Below, in pieces: positions 44,538-53,324 of a stretch of DNA of 64,000 bases (within the stretch, counting starts at the first letter, position 1; each line of letters opens with the position of its first letter). The stretch is from Levilactobacillus suantsaiihabitans (GTDB taxonomy: Bacteria > Bacillota > Bacilli > Lactobacillales > Lactobacillaceae), in assembly GCF_004745505.1 (NCBI RefSeq), contig NZ_RKLX01000001.1, forward strand, positions 291,596-355,595, written 5' to 3'. Below the pieces are notes generated by a model. The model did not search any database and was not told where the DNA came from. It saw nothing but the letters and a program-made list of their open reading frames with translations. The translations under genes were made by a program, and so were the position numbers.

Positions 44538-46691
44538 TTGTTTTTATTGGTTAAGAACACCTCACGCCACGGTCAACGCTGGTTAACGTTGGCCCTGGTA
44601 CTCATTTTGAGTCTGGGAACGCTGCTGCCGGTTACAGCCAGCGCCGCAGACAGTACTGTTACCGCCAATGCCCCGACAGCCGTCGCGCAACCAGCTGGTA
44701 TCAGTGAACATGCTTACGAAACACAGAGTGCCCTGCAGCTGGCCCAAGCCGTCCGCAGCGGCCAGACGACCAGCACGCAATTGGTCAAGCAGGCCATCGC
44801 CAAGGTCAAGGCGGACAATCCGCGGTTAAATAGTGTCATCACGCTCCGCGAAGATGCCGCGCTCAAAGAAGCCGCGGATCTCCAGGACACCGGGCAGAAA
44901 TTTCTCGGTGTGCCGATCCTGATCAAGGGTCTGGGCCATACGATAGCCGGCATGCCCAATACCAATGGGCTACTCGCTTCTCGTGACAACGTTACCAAAT
45001 CTACTAGTCGTATCGTGAAAAATTTGCAGGCCCAAGGTTTCATCGTCATCGGCCAGACCAATTTTCCCGAAATGGGACTGCTGAACATCACGAACTCCAA
45101 GCTCTACGGTCCCGCCAGCAACCCCTGGAACCTGGCTGATAATCCCGGTGGCTCTTCCGGCGGCAGTACCGCCAGTGTTGCCGATGGGATGACGCCCGTA
45201 GCCAGCGGCAGCGACGCCGGTGGTTCCGTGCGGATTCCGGCTTCCTGGTCCGGCGTGATCGGTTTGAAACCCACCCAAGGTGCCATCAGCAGCGACAGTT
45301 CTGCTGACACTGCCACAACGGTCAATTTTGTGGAAACCAAGACCATGGCGGATACCGCGGCCCTATTTGCCGGGCTCAAGAACGCCACTTTTAAACTCAA
45401 CGCCGTTCCCGCGCAGCTAAAAGACACACCGATCGCCTACTCCACCAAGTCCCCCGTCGGCACCCCGGTGAGTCAAGACGCCGTTGATGCGGTCCACCAG
45501 GCCGTTAATTTTCTCAAGGCACAGGGCTTTACTGTCAAAGAGGTCAACGCGCCCACTGATGGCGTCGCCTTGATGAAGGCCTACTACCTTCTGGACACCA
45601 GCGCCGGAAGTGTTGCCAACTATATCTCAGCACCAAAATTGGGCCACGCCATTACCACCAATGACGTCAGCACCCTGGATTGGGCCCTCTACCAAGCCAG
45701 CAAACGCGTAACCGCCGACCAAACAGCCGCGGCCCGCGACACGATTGCCCAGGCCAAGGATCAAATGGCCCGCTTCCATGAACAATACCCGCTGTATTTG
45801 ACGCCGACGACCGCCACCACGGCACCGGCCAACAGTGATCCGAGCGTCTTACCGGCCTACGAGGCCAAACTGGCCAAGATTGACCAGTTGGCCACCAGCG
45901 AAGACCAGCTCCAATTGATTTACGATGCCTGGCTTCACGGCCTCAGCAAGTCGCCCTTTACCCAGCAAGCCAATCTGACTGGGGAACCCGCCATCAGCTT
46001 GCCGACCTACGTCTCGCCGCGCAACGGGATGCCCCTGGGGATTCAGTTCAATGCCGCGAAGGGTGGCGACGACCTGTTGCTCAAGATGGGCGACCTCTTC
46101 GAAAGTCACCATCTATTCAAATTGCTGCAGGACCGGCAAGCACCGACCACCGCAACGACCCCGACGACGCCAGCAACCCCGGAAGCCCCAAAAACACCGG
46201 CGACTAAACCGGCAACGTCGACTCCCAAGCCGGCCAAACCTCGTCAGACGAAGCCGACCGTTCGGCCAGTGACGAAAGCCACGCCGCGCAAGGTCCTGGT
46301 GACGAAAAAGGTCATTGTCTACCGTCATTTAACGGGAACCAAGGTTGCCAAGACTTACGCCAAACACCAGCGGTCCACTGCCCACGTCTTTAACGTGCTC
46401 GGCACGGTCCGCGCCCATGGCCACCTGTGGTATCGGGTGAGTGGCGGCTACATCAAAGCGGCCGCGGTCACACCCCTGTACTACCAACACCCGACCAGCA
46501 AGGTCAAGACGCTGCAAGGCATCTACGCCTATTCGGGCAAAACCCTCAAGCACGCGCAACGGCAACGCTATATCAAGCCGGGACGGGTGCTGAAAATTAA
46601 GCGGCTGGTGAAGACCGGCCACGTGACGCGTTATCAATTGCGTAATGGGGATTACATTACGGCCAATAAGCAATTTATCGTTTGGAAATAA
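44538..46691 (+). CDS. Secreted amidase-signature enzyme with C-terminal wall-binding domain
   Basis: A 717-residue extracellular protein. Signal peptide (residues 10-36, ending ASAAD). The amidase-signature domain (about 60-530) has the Ser-cisSer-Lys triad: Lys in VPILIKGLG, Ser in NPGGSSGGS and the nucleophile in GSDAGGSVRIPAS. A Pro/Thr/Lys linker (about 533-590) precedes a DUF5776-like SH3-type C-terminal domain (HLWYRVSGGYIKAA), usual in lactobacillus wall-binding proteins. The substrate is an amide, possibly in peptidoglycan; this is unproven. The start is TTG at 44538, or TTG at 44547 better spaced from GAAAGAAG. A terminator follows. Confidence 0.85.
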   Translation: MFLLVKNTSRHGQRWLTLALVLILSLGTLLPVTASAADSTVTANAPTAVAQPAGISEHAYETQSALQLAQAVRSGQTTSTQLVKQAIAKVKADNPRLNSVITLREDAALKEAADLQDTGQKFLGVPILIKGLGHTIAGMPNTNGLLASRDNVTKSTSRIVKNLQAQGFIVIGQTNFPEMGLLNITNSKLYGPASNPWNLADNPGGSSGGSTASVADGMTPVASGSDAGGSVRIPASWSGVIGLKPTQGAISSDSSADTATTVNFVETKTMADTAALFAGLKNATFKLNAVPAQLKDTPIAYSTKSPVGTPVSQDAVDAVHQAVNFLKAQGFTVKEVNAPTDGVALMKAYYLLDTSAGSVANYISAPKLGHAITTNDVSTLDWALYQASKRVTADQTAAARDTIAQAKDQMARFHEQYPLYLTPTTATTAPANSDPSVLPAYEAKLAKIDQLATSEDQLQLIYDAWLHGLSKSPFTQQANLTGEPAISLPTYVSPRNGMPLGIQFNAAKGGDDLLLKMGDLFESHHLFKLLQDRQAPTTATTPTTPATPEAPKTPATKPATSTPKPAKPRQTKPTVRPVTKATPRKVLVTKKVIVYRHLTGTKVAKTYAKHQRSTAHVFNVLGTVRAHGHLWYRVSGGYIKAAAVTPLYYQHPTSKVKTLQGIYAYSGKTLKHAQRQRYIKPGRVLKIKRLVKTGHVTRYQLRNGDYITANKQFIVWK

Positions 46692-46700
46692 GCGTTCCAG

Positions 46701-46736
46701 TACGGCTAAGCCATTGACGGTTTAGCCGTATTTTTT
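46701..46736 (+). terminator. Intrinsic terminator of the amidase gene
   Basis: TACGGCTAA..CC pairs with GG..TTAGCCGTA, followed by TTTTTT. Confidence 0.9.
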
Positions 46737-46744
46737 GTCTTCAG

Positions 46745-46960
46745 CTGAAGGTTGAAAGTGAAATTAAGCGCTGATTGCCGTAATGACGGTGTTCTGACAT
46801 CTAAAATTGGTGAAACCAGGCACCTGCGTCAGCCAGGGTTCCACCTGCTCTGGGGAACACCTCCAGCCTGAGGAGCGGTCTTCCGGTTCGCTTGAGAGCC
46901 TGGCAAAACCCACCAGTCTCTCAAGTCGTCCCGCGCTGTAGGCTGAGACAAAACCTCAGC
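46745..46960 (-). repeat. Mosaic repeat, family B copy 3 (inverted)
   Basis: The reverse complement matches 16380-16600 over about 210 bp, with shared tracts GCGCGGGACGACTTGAGAGA, CAAGCGAACCGGAAG and GTCAGAACACCG. Confidence 0.85.
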
Positions 46961-47033
46961 CAACACCGCCGACACAGCTGGCTCCACCCTGGCTGCCTCC
47001 GGCAAGGTTGACGTCTATCAGCAGCACTGCGTT

Positions 47034-47127
47034 AATGAAAGATCTGTCGTCAATGCAGCTACCATCTGGGATTAAGACACCTGTTACTGGCAAGCACAAC
47101 CTTAGCCGAGAGTTCTCCAAATATGGG
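47034..47127 (+). repeat. Repeat module C, copy 1
   Basis: Matches 53186-53277: common tracts TCGTCAATG, GCTACYATCT, CTGTTACTGG, AAGCAC and GAGAGTTC.CCAAATA in the same order. Confidence 0.8.
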
Positions 47128-47147
47128 TTCAGCCGCTGGAAAGAGTG

Positions 47148-47268
47148 TGACGACAGACGGTTAACTGGCGAGCATTAACGGTGCTAGGCGGATAATCCCG
47201 GGTCTGGATTATTTGTCTAGCAGTGTTAAGCGGAACCAGTTGCCTGTCGGCGCACGTTTCGGCTATGT
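47148..47268 (+). repeat. Structured repeat, family A copy 2
   Basis: A hairpin whose outer stem is CGACAG/CTGTCG; inner stems AACTGG/CCAGTT, TTAAC/GTTAA, TGCTAG/CTAGCA and ATAATCC/GGATTAT around CGGG. The stem bases differ from copy 1 in a compensatory way. It continues into a tail shared with 59871-60067. Confidence 0.82.
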
Positions 47269-47481
47269 GGCAGATATAGACGTGTTTCTCGGCTCAAAGC
47301 GAGGCGTCGAGACCGCCTTTGGGCTCGGCCCATCCCCCAGCGTTCCAACCCATATTTGGCGAACGGTAGTCGGCCAGTTCCGACTATGAAGCTATCAATG
47401 AGCAAATTTAACGCCATGAGTCGCATGATAACAATAGTTCCAGCTGATTTTCATCTTTCAACCTTCAGTCTTCAGCCAAAC

Positions 47482-47518
47482 AAAAAAGACCAATCCCATT
47501 AACCGGAATCAGTCGTTT
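47482..47518 (-). terminator. Terminator after the small membrane protein gene
   Basis: On the minus strand GACTGATTCC pairs with GGGATTGGTC, followed by TTTTTT. Confidence 0.8.
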
Positions 47519-47589
47519 TCAATACTAGGTCAATTGATTTACCTTCTCAGCGATTAACGTTACTCCGTCTCCCGCTTGTTCCCGCAATC

Positions 47590-47790
47590 TTACTGCATCC
47601 GATACTTGCCGCCCCGTTTTTGGATGTCCATTTGCACCCCACTGGGCTTAACGCTTTGGCACCACTTGCGGTAGTCGCGGTGCTTCTTGTGCAGCTCCCA
47701 GACTTGATAACAGAACTGTACGAGGCCATAGATCAAGAAAAATAAGCCCAACAGGGTCCCCAAATTTTCCAGCAGTACTTGCAATGTCAT
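47590..47790 (-). CDS. Small single-span membrane protein (66 aa)
   Basis: A 66-residue protein with one clear hydrophobic helix (residues 4-28, LGLFFLIYGLVQFCYQVW) and a basic C-terminus. A GGGGGAG ribosome binding site lies 6 nt before the ATG, and a terminator follows the stop, so it is probably a real gene. The family is not recognised. It stands alone between a repeat element and gene debris. Confidence 0.65.
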   Translation of the reverse strand: MTLQVLLENLGTLLGLFFLIYGLVQFCYQVWELHKKHRDYRKWCQSVKPSGVQMDIQKRGGKYRMQ

Positions 47791-48058
47791 TGTGATCTCC
47801 CCCTATTCCTTATCACAACTCCGCTGACCAACACTCACACGCGTTCGTCTTTAAACTTTGCCGCCTGAAAAATCACGCTTAGAACTGATGTCCCCCTACG
47901 CATCCTCAGTCCCCCAAAATCTAAAGACGCAACGTTATCTCTTGGCCTAAATCTATCACGATATCGACGGTTCATGCAACGTATCAGGCTGAATTAACTA
48001 TCCTGATTTACAATCCGTTAGCTCAACTAGAACTGTTTTGAGTCAGCTGGGGCCGCTA

Positions 48059-48200
48059 CTTGAAACAAGACCGCGGACATGTACCGGTAATACTTGCCAT
48101 CCACGGCGTATGAATAGGTACAACTAGCGGCGACCATCTGACCGGCCTGCACCGTAATTGTAACCTAATACAGCTCACTGCCTAATTTGATTTTCCTCGA
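48059..48200 (-). pseudogene. Relic of a SWIM zinc-finger gene
   Basis: Minus-strand translation gives LGSELY, a stop, VTITVQAGQMVAAS and CTYSYAVDGKYYRYMSAVLF. This aligns with the intact SWIM gene upstream (LGSKRYQVTLDVDGERLLAG, then CTCPYAAGDRYCKHMAAVLF). Three of the four zinc ligands are lost (Cys to Tyr twice, His to Tyr) and a Gln codon has become a stop. Flanking sequence up to 48345 is too decayed to align. It is probably an old partial duplication. Confidence 0.7.
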
Positions 48201-48345
48201 CCATACCAGAATTGCCGCCGTCGATTTAGAAATTAACCGTTTAATTCAGCTAGACCAAAGCGCCCCATCCAATCTGTCCTGAATGAGCCGCTTTGACTTT
48301 AAGTAATTTCTGTTTTAACCGTTTCGGCCCAACGCCAATTCCCCG

Positions 48346-48876
48346 TCAAAAATACCATTTCTCAGCATTCATCGCCTTCTCAGCCGTCTTCCAGTGGGCC
48401 AGCAGAAGATTCACTGCCTCCCGATTGTAACGATCACCCTGGCCGTCGACACCCTTTCCTCGCGCGTCTTCTAAGCGGTTAGCACCGGAACCCCGCACAC
48501 AACTGGGCAGCTGCCGCCCCGCCAGTTGGGTCGCCGTCAAGAGGTGCTTTAAGGTGATCACGTGCTCCCAGCTATCGCCGAAGTCGTATTCGTAAATCAC
48601 CGGCCCGACCGCGACATCAGTGTACAGGTGCCCCTGGGACGCGGGCATGTCCCCCGAGTCACCCCATTCATCGACCGATTGCACATACATTTGCTCGCGG
48701 TTTCCCTTGGACCAGAAGCCGTAGAGATGCTCATTTTCCCAGCCAAACGCCAGCTGTAACAGCACGTGTAGCTGGTCGTAACGAATGTCGATAGGGACCA
48801 ACAACGTCCGCCACGTCGCCGGGCGAACATCCTTTAATTTAATCGTGATTTCCATCGCAATGGGTTTCTCTGACAT
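48346..48876 (-). CDS. Plasmid pRiA4b Orf3-like protein
   Basis: A 176-residue protein of the pRiA4b ORF-3/IS1096 passenger family. The family core is visible: AMEITIKLKDVRPATWR, FGWENEHLYGF, YEYDFGDSWEH and LPSCVRGSGANRLEDARG. Its biochemical role is unknown. It follows the SWIM zinc-finger gene by 19 nt and is probably co-transcribed. Such proteins often occur beside SWIM or helicase-like genes rather than in an insertion sequence; no transposase is present. Confidence 0.85.
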   Translation of the reverse strand: MSEKPIAMEITIKLKDVRPATWRTLLVPIDIRYDQLHVLLQLAFGWENEHLYGFWSKGNREQMYVQSVDEWGDSGDMPASQGHLYTDVAVGPVIYEYDFGDSWEHVITLKHLLTATQLAGRQLPSCVRGSGANRLEDARGKGVDGQGDRYNREAVNLLLAHWKTAEKAMNAEKWYF

Positions 48877-48895
48877 GATAATTCCTCCTCGTTTT

Positions 48896-50536
48896 TTAAA
48901 AGTAAACGTTCAGCTCATCCATCATGGCCGAGCGCCGGTGGTAACGTTGCCGCCAGTCTCTGGCCACCTGATTGGCAGCCGGTCGGCCACCAGGCAACTT
49001 GACCAGGTCAGTCAACCAGGCGACCAACTGGTGGTACTGGGTGCGGGACTTGGCCGACTGGGCCGCCTGATACAGCTCTTGCACGTATTTTTCAACCAGC
49101 TGCGGGGCAAATTGCGGCAACAAGAACCGTTGATAGGCCTGCACCGCCTGTAATCCCGGTCGGGCCAGGACGCCCGCTAGTAAGTCGGGGGTCGACTGAT
49201 CCACGGCCAACAAGGGCAGCCAATCCGTGCCTTGCGGCAATCCGGCCAACAGGTATTGACGCCGCTGCGGCCATTGTTCAGGCGCACACTGGCGCTTCAA
49301 GGCCTGGTAAAAGCCCGTATCTCCCAGGCTGTAGCTCAGGACCAATAGGGACCGTTGCAATTCCAACGTGACAGTCTGGGCCAACTGCCGGTACAGCTGG
49401 CGCAGTGGGTCGCTAAAGTCTGCCCTATCCCACGACGAGGCAGCCTGTTGGCCCAGAATCAATTGGCGCACGGCCGTTGCGTAATCCTGCTGGTCCAGCC
49501 GCAGCGCCACGTACGCCAACCGCGCCTGCTTGGTGCTGAGATAGCCCACACAGAACCGTTCGATCTTGGCCGGTGGCAGCTTGAGCTGTTGCATGGCCAA
49601 TAAATGCAGCTTCACCCAGCGATTGCGCTGCCGCTGGCGTTCCCGCCGATCTTGAATCTGGGGCACGATAGTCAACTGATGGGCGGTCCAGTCGACTTTT
49701 TCCTGAAGAAAGTCCGGCTCTAGAAAGGTATCAAACATCACGGTCAGCGCATCCGTTGCGACTACTCCCAGCCGCAACACGTCCGCTAAGAACCAGTCGA
49801 ACGCGGCTTTCTTCACCCGGTAGTCGGCTGATTTAAGCACCCGGCGCCAGGCGTGCACGCACGCATCGACCAGCCACATGGTCTCGTCTTCCAGACCGTC
49901 ATCGAACACCAACTCGGCGATGCTCAAGGCCACTTGGTTAACTACCTCAACGGCCAGCTTCACCTGTTTTGCCGCCAACAATCGCCGCACCGTTTGCGCC
50001 AAGAAATCGCCAATAGCCGTGGTAAGTGCGTCCCCCTGGGGATAGTCGACGAAATAGGTGCCGCCCGTGTACTTTAGCATGACTTGGTCCAGCTGGTGTT
50101 GGTAGTCGCTCAGATCCGTGCCCGGCTTGTGGGGATCACGGCCCAGCTGCTGCGCAAACTGGGGCATTAATCCGGGATCGACCTGCATCATTTGGGCCAA
50201 GAAGTCGCGCACCTGCTGATCCGTCGCGCGCTTCAGGAGGGCAGCGACGGTCGTTTCGTCAGGAGTGTTGGCAGCCACGTCATCGGCCATGAACAAGACC
50301 GCGGCCATGTGCTTGCAGTAGCGATCCCCCGCGGCATACGGACAGGTACAACTGCCCGCCAGCAGCCGTTCGCCATCCACGTCGAGCGTGACTTGATAGC
50401 GTTTACTCCCTAACACTGTCGCCGTGATCTGCCCATCGCGGTGCCGAAAATTCGTCACCAGGTCCTGCTGATAATAGTCCCAGCCCCGCTTAATGATTTG
50501 TGGCTCAAATAACGTTTCCCAATCCACCGTCCCCAT
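48896..50536 (-). CDS. SWIM zinc-finger domain protein
   Basis: A 546-residue protein. The SWIM domain (about residues 30-75) has the CxCxnCxH zinc pattern: CTCPYAAGDRYCKHMA. The rest is a long helical region with many Gln, Leu and Ala residues, without recognisable enzyme motifs. SWIM domains bind DNA or proteins; in firmicutes they often lie beside SNF2 helicases, which are absent here. The start ATG/GTG at 50536 has a GAGGGG site. It is the first gene of a two-gene operon with the pRiA4b-type protein. Confidence 0.82.
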   Translation of the reverse strand: MGTVDWETLFEPQIIKRGWDYYQQDLVTNFRHRDGQITATVLGSKRYQVTLDVDGERLLAGSCTCPYAAGDRYCKHMAAVLFMADDVAANTPDETTVAALLKRATDQQVRDFLAQMMQVDPGLMPQFAQQLGRDPHKPGTDLSDYQHQLDQVMLKYTGGTYFVDYPQGDALTTAIGDFLAQTVRRLLAAKQVKLAVEVVNQVALSIAELVFDDGLEDETMWLVDACVHAWRRVLKSADYRVKKAAFDWFLADVLRLGVVATDALTVMFDTFLEPDFLQEKVDWTAHQLTIVPQIQDRRERQRQRNRWVKLHLLAMQQLKLPPAKIERFCVGYLSTKQARLAYVALRLDQQDYATAVRQLILGQQAASSWDRADFSDPLRQLYRQLAQTVTLELQRSLLVLSYSLGDTGFYQALKRQCAPEQWPQRRQYLLAGLPQGTDWLPLLAVDQSTPDLLAGVLARPGLQAVQAYQRFLLPQFAPQLVEKYVQELYQAAQSAKSRTQYHQLVAWLTDLVKLPGGRPAANQVARDWRQRYHRRSAMMDELNVYF

Positions 50537-50608
50537 CCCCTCTCGTGTAGTTGTTTCTACTATACCAGCTCAACGCCGGAAACACACGACCTGCTGGCCC
50601 TACTTCAC

Positions 50609-51475
50609 CTACCCCTTCTTCTCCCGCAAGAATTCCACAAAGGCCGTCGCCGCGCGCGAATGGACCTGTTGGGCGCGCCAGACCAAAGCGGAGCGGAGTT
50701 CTAGCTTGGGGACTAAGGGAATGAATTTCAAGTGGTCAAAGTGTTGATTCAATTTCAAGCACACCACGACGCCGTGGTTGTGCTGGGCCAGCATGGCCGC
50801 GTTGTACAACAGATTGTACTGAGCCAGGTTGCCCATTTCCGCCGCGTACTTGCCCGACCAATTTGTCAGCTCGTCGTGACCCAGCTTGTCCAAGACCGTG
50901 ATGACCGGAGTGCCGACCAAATCGCCAGGGTGAATCGCCTCATAGTCGGCAAATTTAGACGTCTCGTGGGCCAAAATGCCCCAGGTCTCTTTGCTGGCCA
51001 TCCGGACGAAATCATACCGGTCCATTGCGATAGGTTCGATCAACAGGCCGACGTCAATCACGCCGCGGTCGATGCCGGCCTTGATGTCATCGGTATTGCC
51101 GCTGTGCAGGGCGAACTTCACCTGGGGATGGCACTGCTGGAAGGTATCCATCAAGTCGGCCACCTCCGCCATGCTCTGCAGCTCGCTACAACCAATTGCC
51201 ACTGTCCCCGTCAACACCTCGCTCGCCTGCAGGTCAGCCTGAGTCCGCGTCATCAAGTTGACCATGTCCTGGGCGCGTTGCCGAAATAACTGCCCGGCCG
51301 GCGTCAGCGTGAAGCTGTGGCCGCTGCGGTCAAATAACGCCACGCCCATTTCCTGTTCCACCCCCTTGAGTTGACGTGATAGCGTGGGTTGCGTCACGTG
51401 CAGTAGTGCCGCCGCGCGGGTGACGTTGCCCTCCTTGGCCGTCATTAAAAAGTAATTCAAGACGCGTAAATCCAT
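50609..51475 (-). CDS. LysR-family transcriptional regulator (second module)
   Basis: A 288-residue regulator. The winged HTH reads DLRVLNYFLMTAKEGNVTRA then ALLHVTQPTLSRQLKGVEQE. The effector domain is full length. The start is ATG 51475, 7 nt after GGAGGG; an in-frame extension runs through the promoter region and overlaps the divergent gene's upstream region. It is divergent from an aldo/keto reductase and an NAD(P)-binding protein, its likely targets; GTAAA-N8-TTTAC near 51546-51563 may be its box. Confidence 0.88.
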   Translation of the reverse strand: MDLRVLNYFLMTAKEGNVTRAAALLHVTQPTLSRQLKGVEQEMGVALFDRSGHSFTLTPAGQLFRQRAQDMVNLMTRTQADLQASEVLTGTVAIGCSELQSMAEVADLMDTFQQCHPQVKFALHSGNTDDIKAGIDRGVIDVGLLIEPIAMDRYDFVRMASKETWGILAHETSKFADYEAIHPGDLVGTPVITVLDKLGHDELTNWSGKYAAEMGNLAQYNLLYNAAMLAQHNHGVVVCLKLNQHFDHLKFIPLVPKLELRSALVWRAQQVHSRAATAFVEFLREKKG

Positions 51476-51628
51476 GGTAACGCCCTCCAATTTCCTCATT
51501 TCCCTGATTCTAGCACAACTATTCAGTTTTTGTATCGTCAACATGTAAACTAAGTATTTTACGAATCGCCCAAACACGTGTAGGCTAGTGCCTAAAGTTG
51601 ATTTGACGATGAAAGGAAGTTTTAATCC

Positions 51629-52450
51629 ATGGAATACGTGACCTTCAATAACGGTGTCCAAATGCCCATCTTGGGCTACGGCACCTTTCAAACGCCACCG
51701 GCTGTCACCGCGCAAAATGTGACCAACGCCATCAATCTGGGCTACCGCAGTATTGATACTGCTCAGGTCTACGGCACGGAACCCGGCGTCGGCACGGCGA
51801 TTGCCAACAGCGGGCTAGCTCGCGACCAATTTTTCGTCACCACCAAGACGCAAACGGACGGCTACGAAGCGACCGCTCACGGCCTGGATGAGTCGCTGCA
51901 ACGCTTGGGCGGCGACTACTTCGACCTGGTGCTGATTCACTGGCCCACAACCCATCGCTTGGAGACCTATCGCGCCCTAGAAGACGCCTACCAAGCCGGC
52001 AAGGTCCGTGCCATCGGCCTCAGTAATTTCAACCCCAAGCAACTCGACGACCTCCTGGCCAACAGCCACGTCAAGCCGGTCATCGACCAAGTAGAGACCC
52101 ACCTTTTCTGGCAACAGGCCAAGCTACGGCCCTACCTCGATGCCCACGACATCATTCACGAATCCTGGGCGCCACTGGGGGAAAACTTTGGGCCCGAAAT
52201 GATGGCGTTACCGGCCGTGACGACCATCGCCCAAGCCCACGGCGTTACGCCTGCGCAGGTGCTGCTTCGCTGGTTGACCCAACAGGGCATCGTCACCATC
52301 CCCAAGTCCACCAACGTTGACCACCTCGCAACCAACCTGGCGTCACTAGACTTTGATTTGACGCCAGCCGAAATCGCCAGCCTCCGCCAATTTGACCGCC
52401 ACCATTCCATCAAGGATTGGCCGCAGTCGATGCGTGAGGACCGTTACTAA
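51629..52450 (+). CDS. Aldo/keto reductase (2,5-diketogluconate reductase type)
   Basis: A 273-residue AKR. Catalytic residues: Asp and Tyr in DTAQVYGTE, Lys in VTTKTQ, His in LIHWP; the cofactor loop is IPKSTNVDHLATNL. It reduces aldehydes or ketones with NADPH. Followed after 18 nt by an NAD(P)-binding protein gene in the same operon and divergent from LysR, repeating the plan at 11-13 kb. AAAGGAAG precedes the ATG. Confidence 0.88.
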   Translation: MEYVTFNNGVQMPILGYGTFQTPPAVTAQNVTNAINLGYRSIDTAQVYGTEPGVGTAIANSGLARDQFFVTTKTQTDGYEATAHGLDESLQRLGGDYFDLVLIHWPTTHRLETYRALEDAYQAGKVRAIGLSNFNPKQLDDLLANSHVKPVIDQVETHLFWQQAKLRPYLDAHDIIHESWAPLGENFGPEMMALPAVTTIAQAHGVTPAQVLLRWLTQQGIVTIPKSTNVDHLATNLASLDFDLTPAEIASLRQFDRHHSIKDWPQSMREDRY

Positions 52451-52468
52451 CTGAAAGGAAGTCATCTG

Positions 52469-53113
52469 ATGAAAATTGCTGTTATTGGCGCCTTTGGTAA
52501 ATCTGGTCAGGCCATTATCCATGAAGCCAAGCAACGCGGGCACACCGTGTTGGCCATCGCCCATCGCGACCATCCTGACATCACCCTGGGAGCAGATCAC
52601 CTGTTGATCAAGGACCTCTTTGACCTGACGAAGGCCGACCTGGCCGACGTTGACGCCGTAATTGATGCCGTCAGTGCCTGGACACCGGCAACATTTGCCG
52701 TCCACACCACCGGGATTTCCCATCTCGCCTCATTGCTGGCGGGCACGGCGACCCGTTATCTCAAGGTCGGTGGGGCCGGCACGCTGTACATCAACGCCGA
52801 ACACACCCAGATGCTAAAGAACCGCGCCGACTATCCGGCCGACTGGCTGCCCTTGGCCGACGTCTTAGTGGCCAGTCTCAACCGACTCCGGTCCTATTCC
52901 AACTTGGCGTGGACCTACGTGACTCCGGCCTTCAACTACGATGCGACCGGCGCGGCAACCGGCCACTACCACGTCGACGGCGAGGATTACCTGGCCACCG
53001 ACGATGCCAACAGCTATATTAGCTACGCCGACTACGCGACCGGCATGATTGATTTGCTGGAAAGTGGCCGCTACGTGCGCCAACGGATCACGTTGGTGGG
53101 CGGCGAACGGTAA
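52469..53113 (+). CDS. NAD(P)H-binding atypical SDR protein
   Basis: A 214-residue atypical short-chain dehydrogenase of the NmrA/NAD(P)H-binding type. The glycine motif IGAFGKSGQAI follows the GxxGxxG scheme; VDAVIDAVSA is the typical next strand, and WTYVTPAF the substrate-side strand. Relatives are called putative NADH-flavin reductases. It is co-transcribed with the aldo/keto reductase and ends at a strong terminator. Confidence 0.82.
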   Translation: MKIAVIGAFGKSGQAIIHEAKQRGHTVLAIAHRDHPDITLGADHLLIKDLFDLTKADLADVDAVIDAVSAWTPATFAVHTTGISHLASLLAGTATRYLKVGGAGTLYINAEHTQMLKNRADYPADWLPLADVLVASLNRLRSYSNLAWTYVTPAFNYDATGAATGHYHVDGEDYLATDDANSYISYADYATGMIDLLESGRYVRQRITLVGGER

Positions 53114-53126
53114 TTTTATAGACATT

Positions 53127-53171
53127 AAAGGCTGACCAGCCGGGAGAAATTCCGCGCCTGGTCAGCCTTTT
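53127..53171 (+). terminator. Intrinsic terminator of the AKR-SDR operon
   Basis: AAAGGCTGACCAGCC..CCTGGTCAGCCTTTT, a 14-15 bp stem with a T tail. Confidence 0.92.
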
Positions 53172-53185
53172 AGTTACTTTTCCAA

Positions 53186-53277
53186 TGAAACAATCGTCGT
53201 CAATGTGGCTACTATCTAGGGTTAAGCCGACTGTTACTGGTAAGCACTACTTTACGAGAGTTCGCCAAATACAGGAC
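53186..53277 (+). repeat. Repeat module C, copy 2
   Basis: Matches 47034-47127 in the same order of tracts; non-coding, directly after the terminator. Confidence 0.78.
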
Positions 53278-53324
53278 AACGCCCCTCCTGTTGGCCAGTT
53301 TCAGACTCAGATGATGACTTGTCG

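Larger units (their letters stand above)
46738..47480. mobile_element. Composite non-coding repeat element with short terminal inverted repeats
   Basis: About 740 bp without a credible gene. The left end has CTGAAGGTTGAAAG and the right end CTTTCAACCTTCAG, a perfect 14-bp inverted pair (46746-46759 and about 47462-47475). Inside are family B reversed (46745-46960), module C (47034-47127), family A (47148-47268) and its tail (to 47475). The organisation resembles a MITE, but no target duplication or transposase is visible, so mobility is inferred. Confidence 0.6.

Noticed and set aside
46738..47480. Insertion sequence with a transposase
   Set aside because: No frame in any direction resembles a transposase; only non-coding repeat modules are present.
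48346..48876. Insertion sequence passenger (IS1096 TnpR)
   Set aside because: The name comes from the family history; no transposase or terminal repeats adjoin, and the gene is paired with a SWIM gene.
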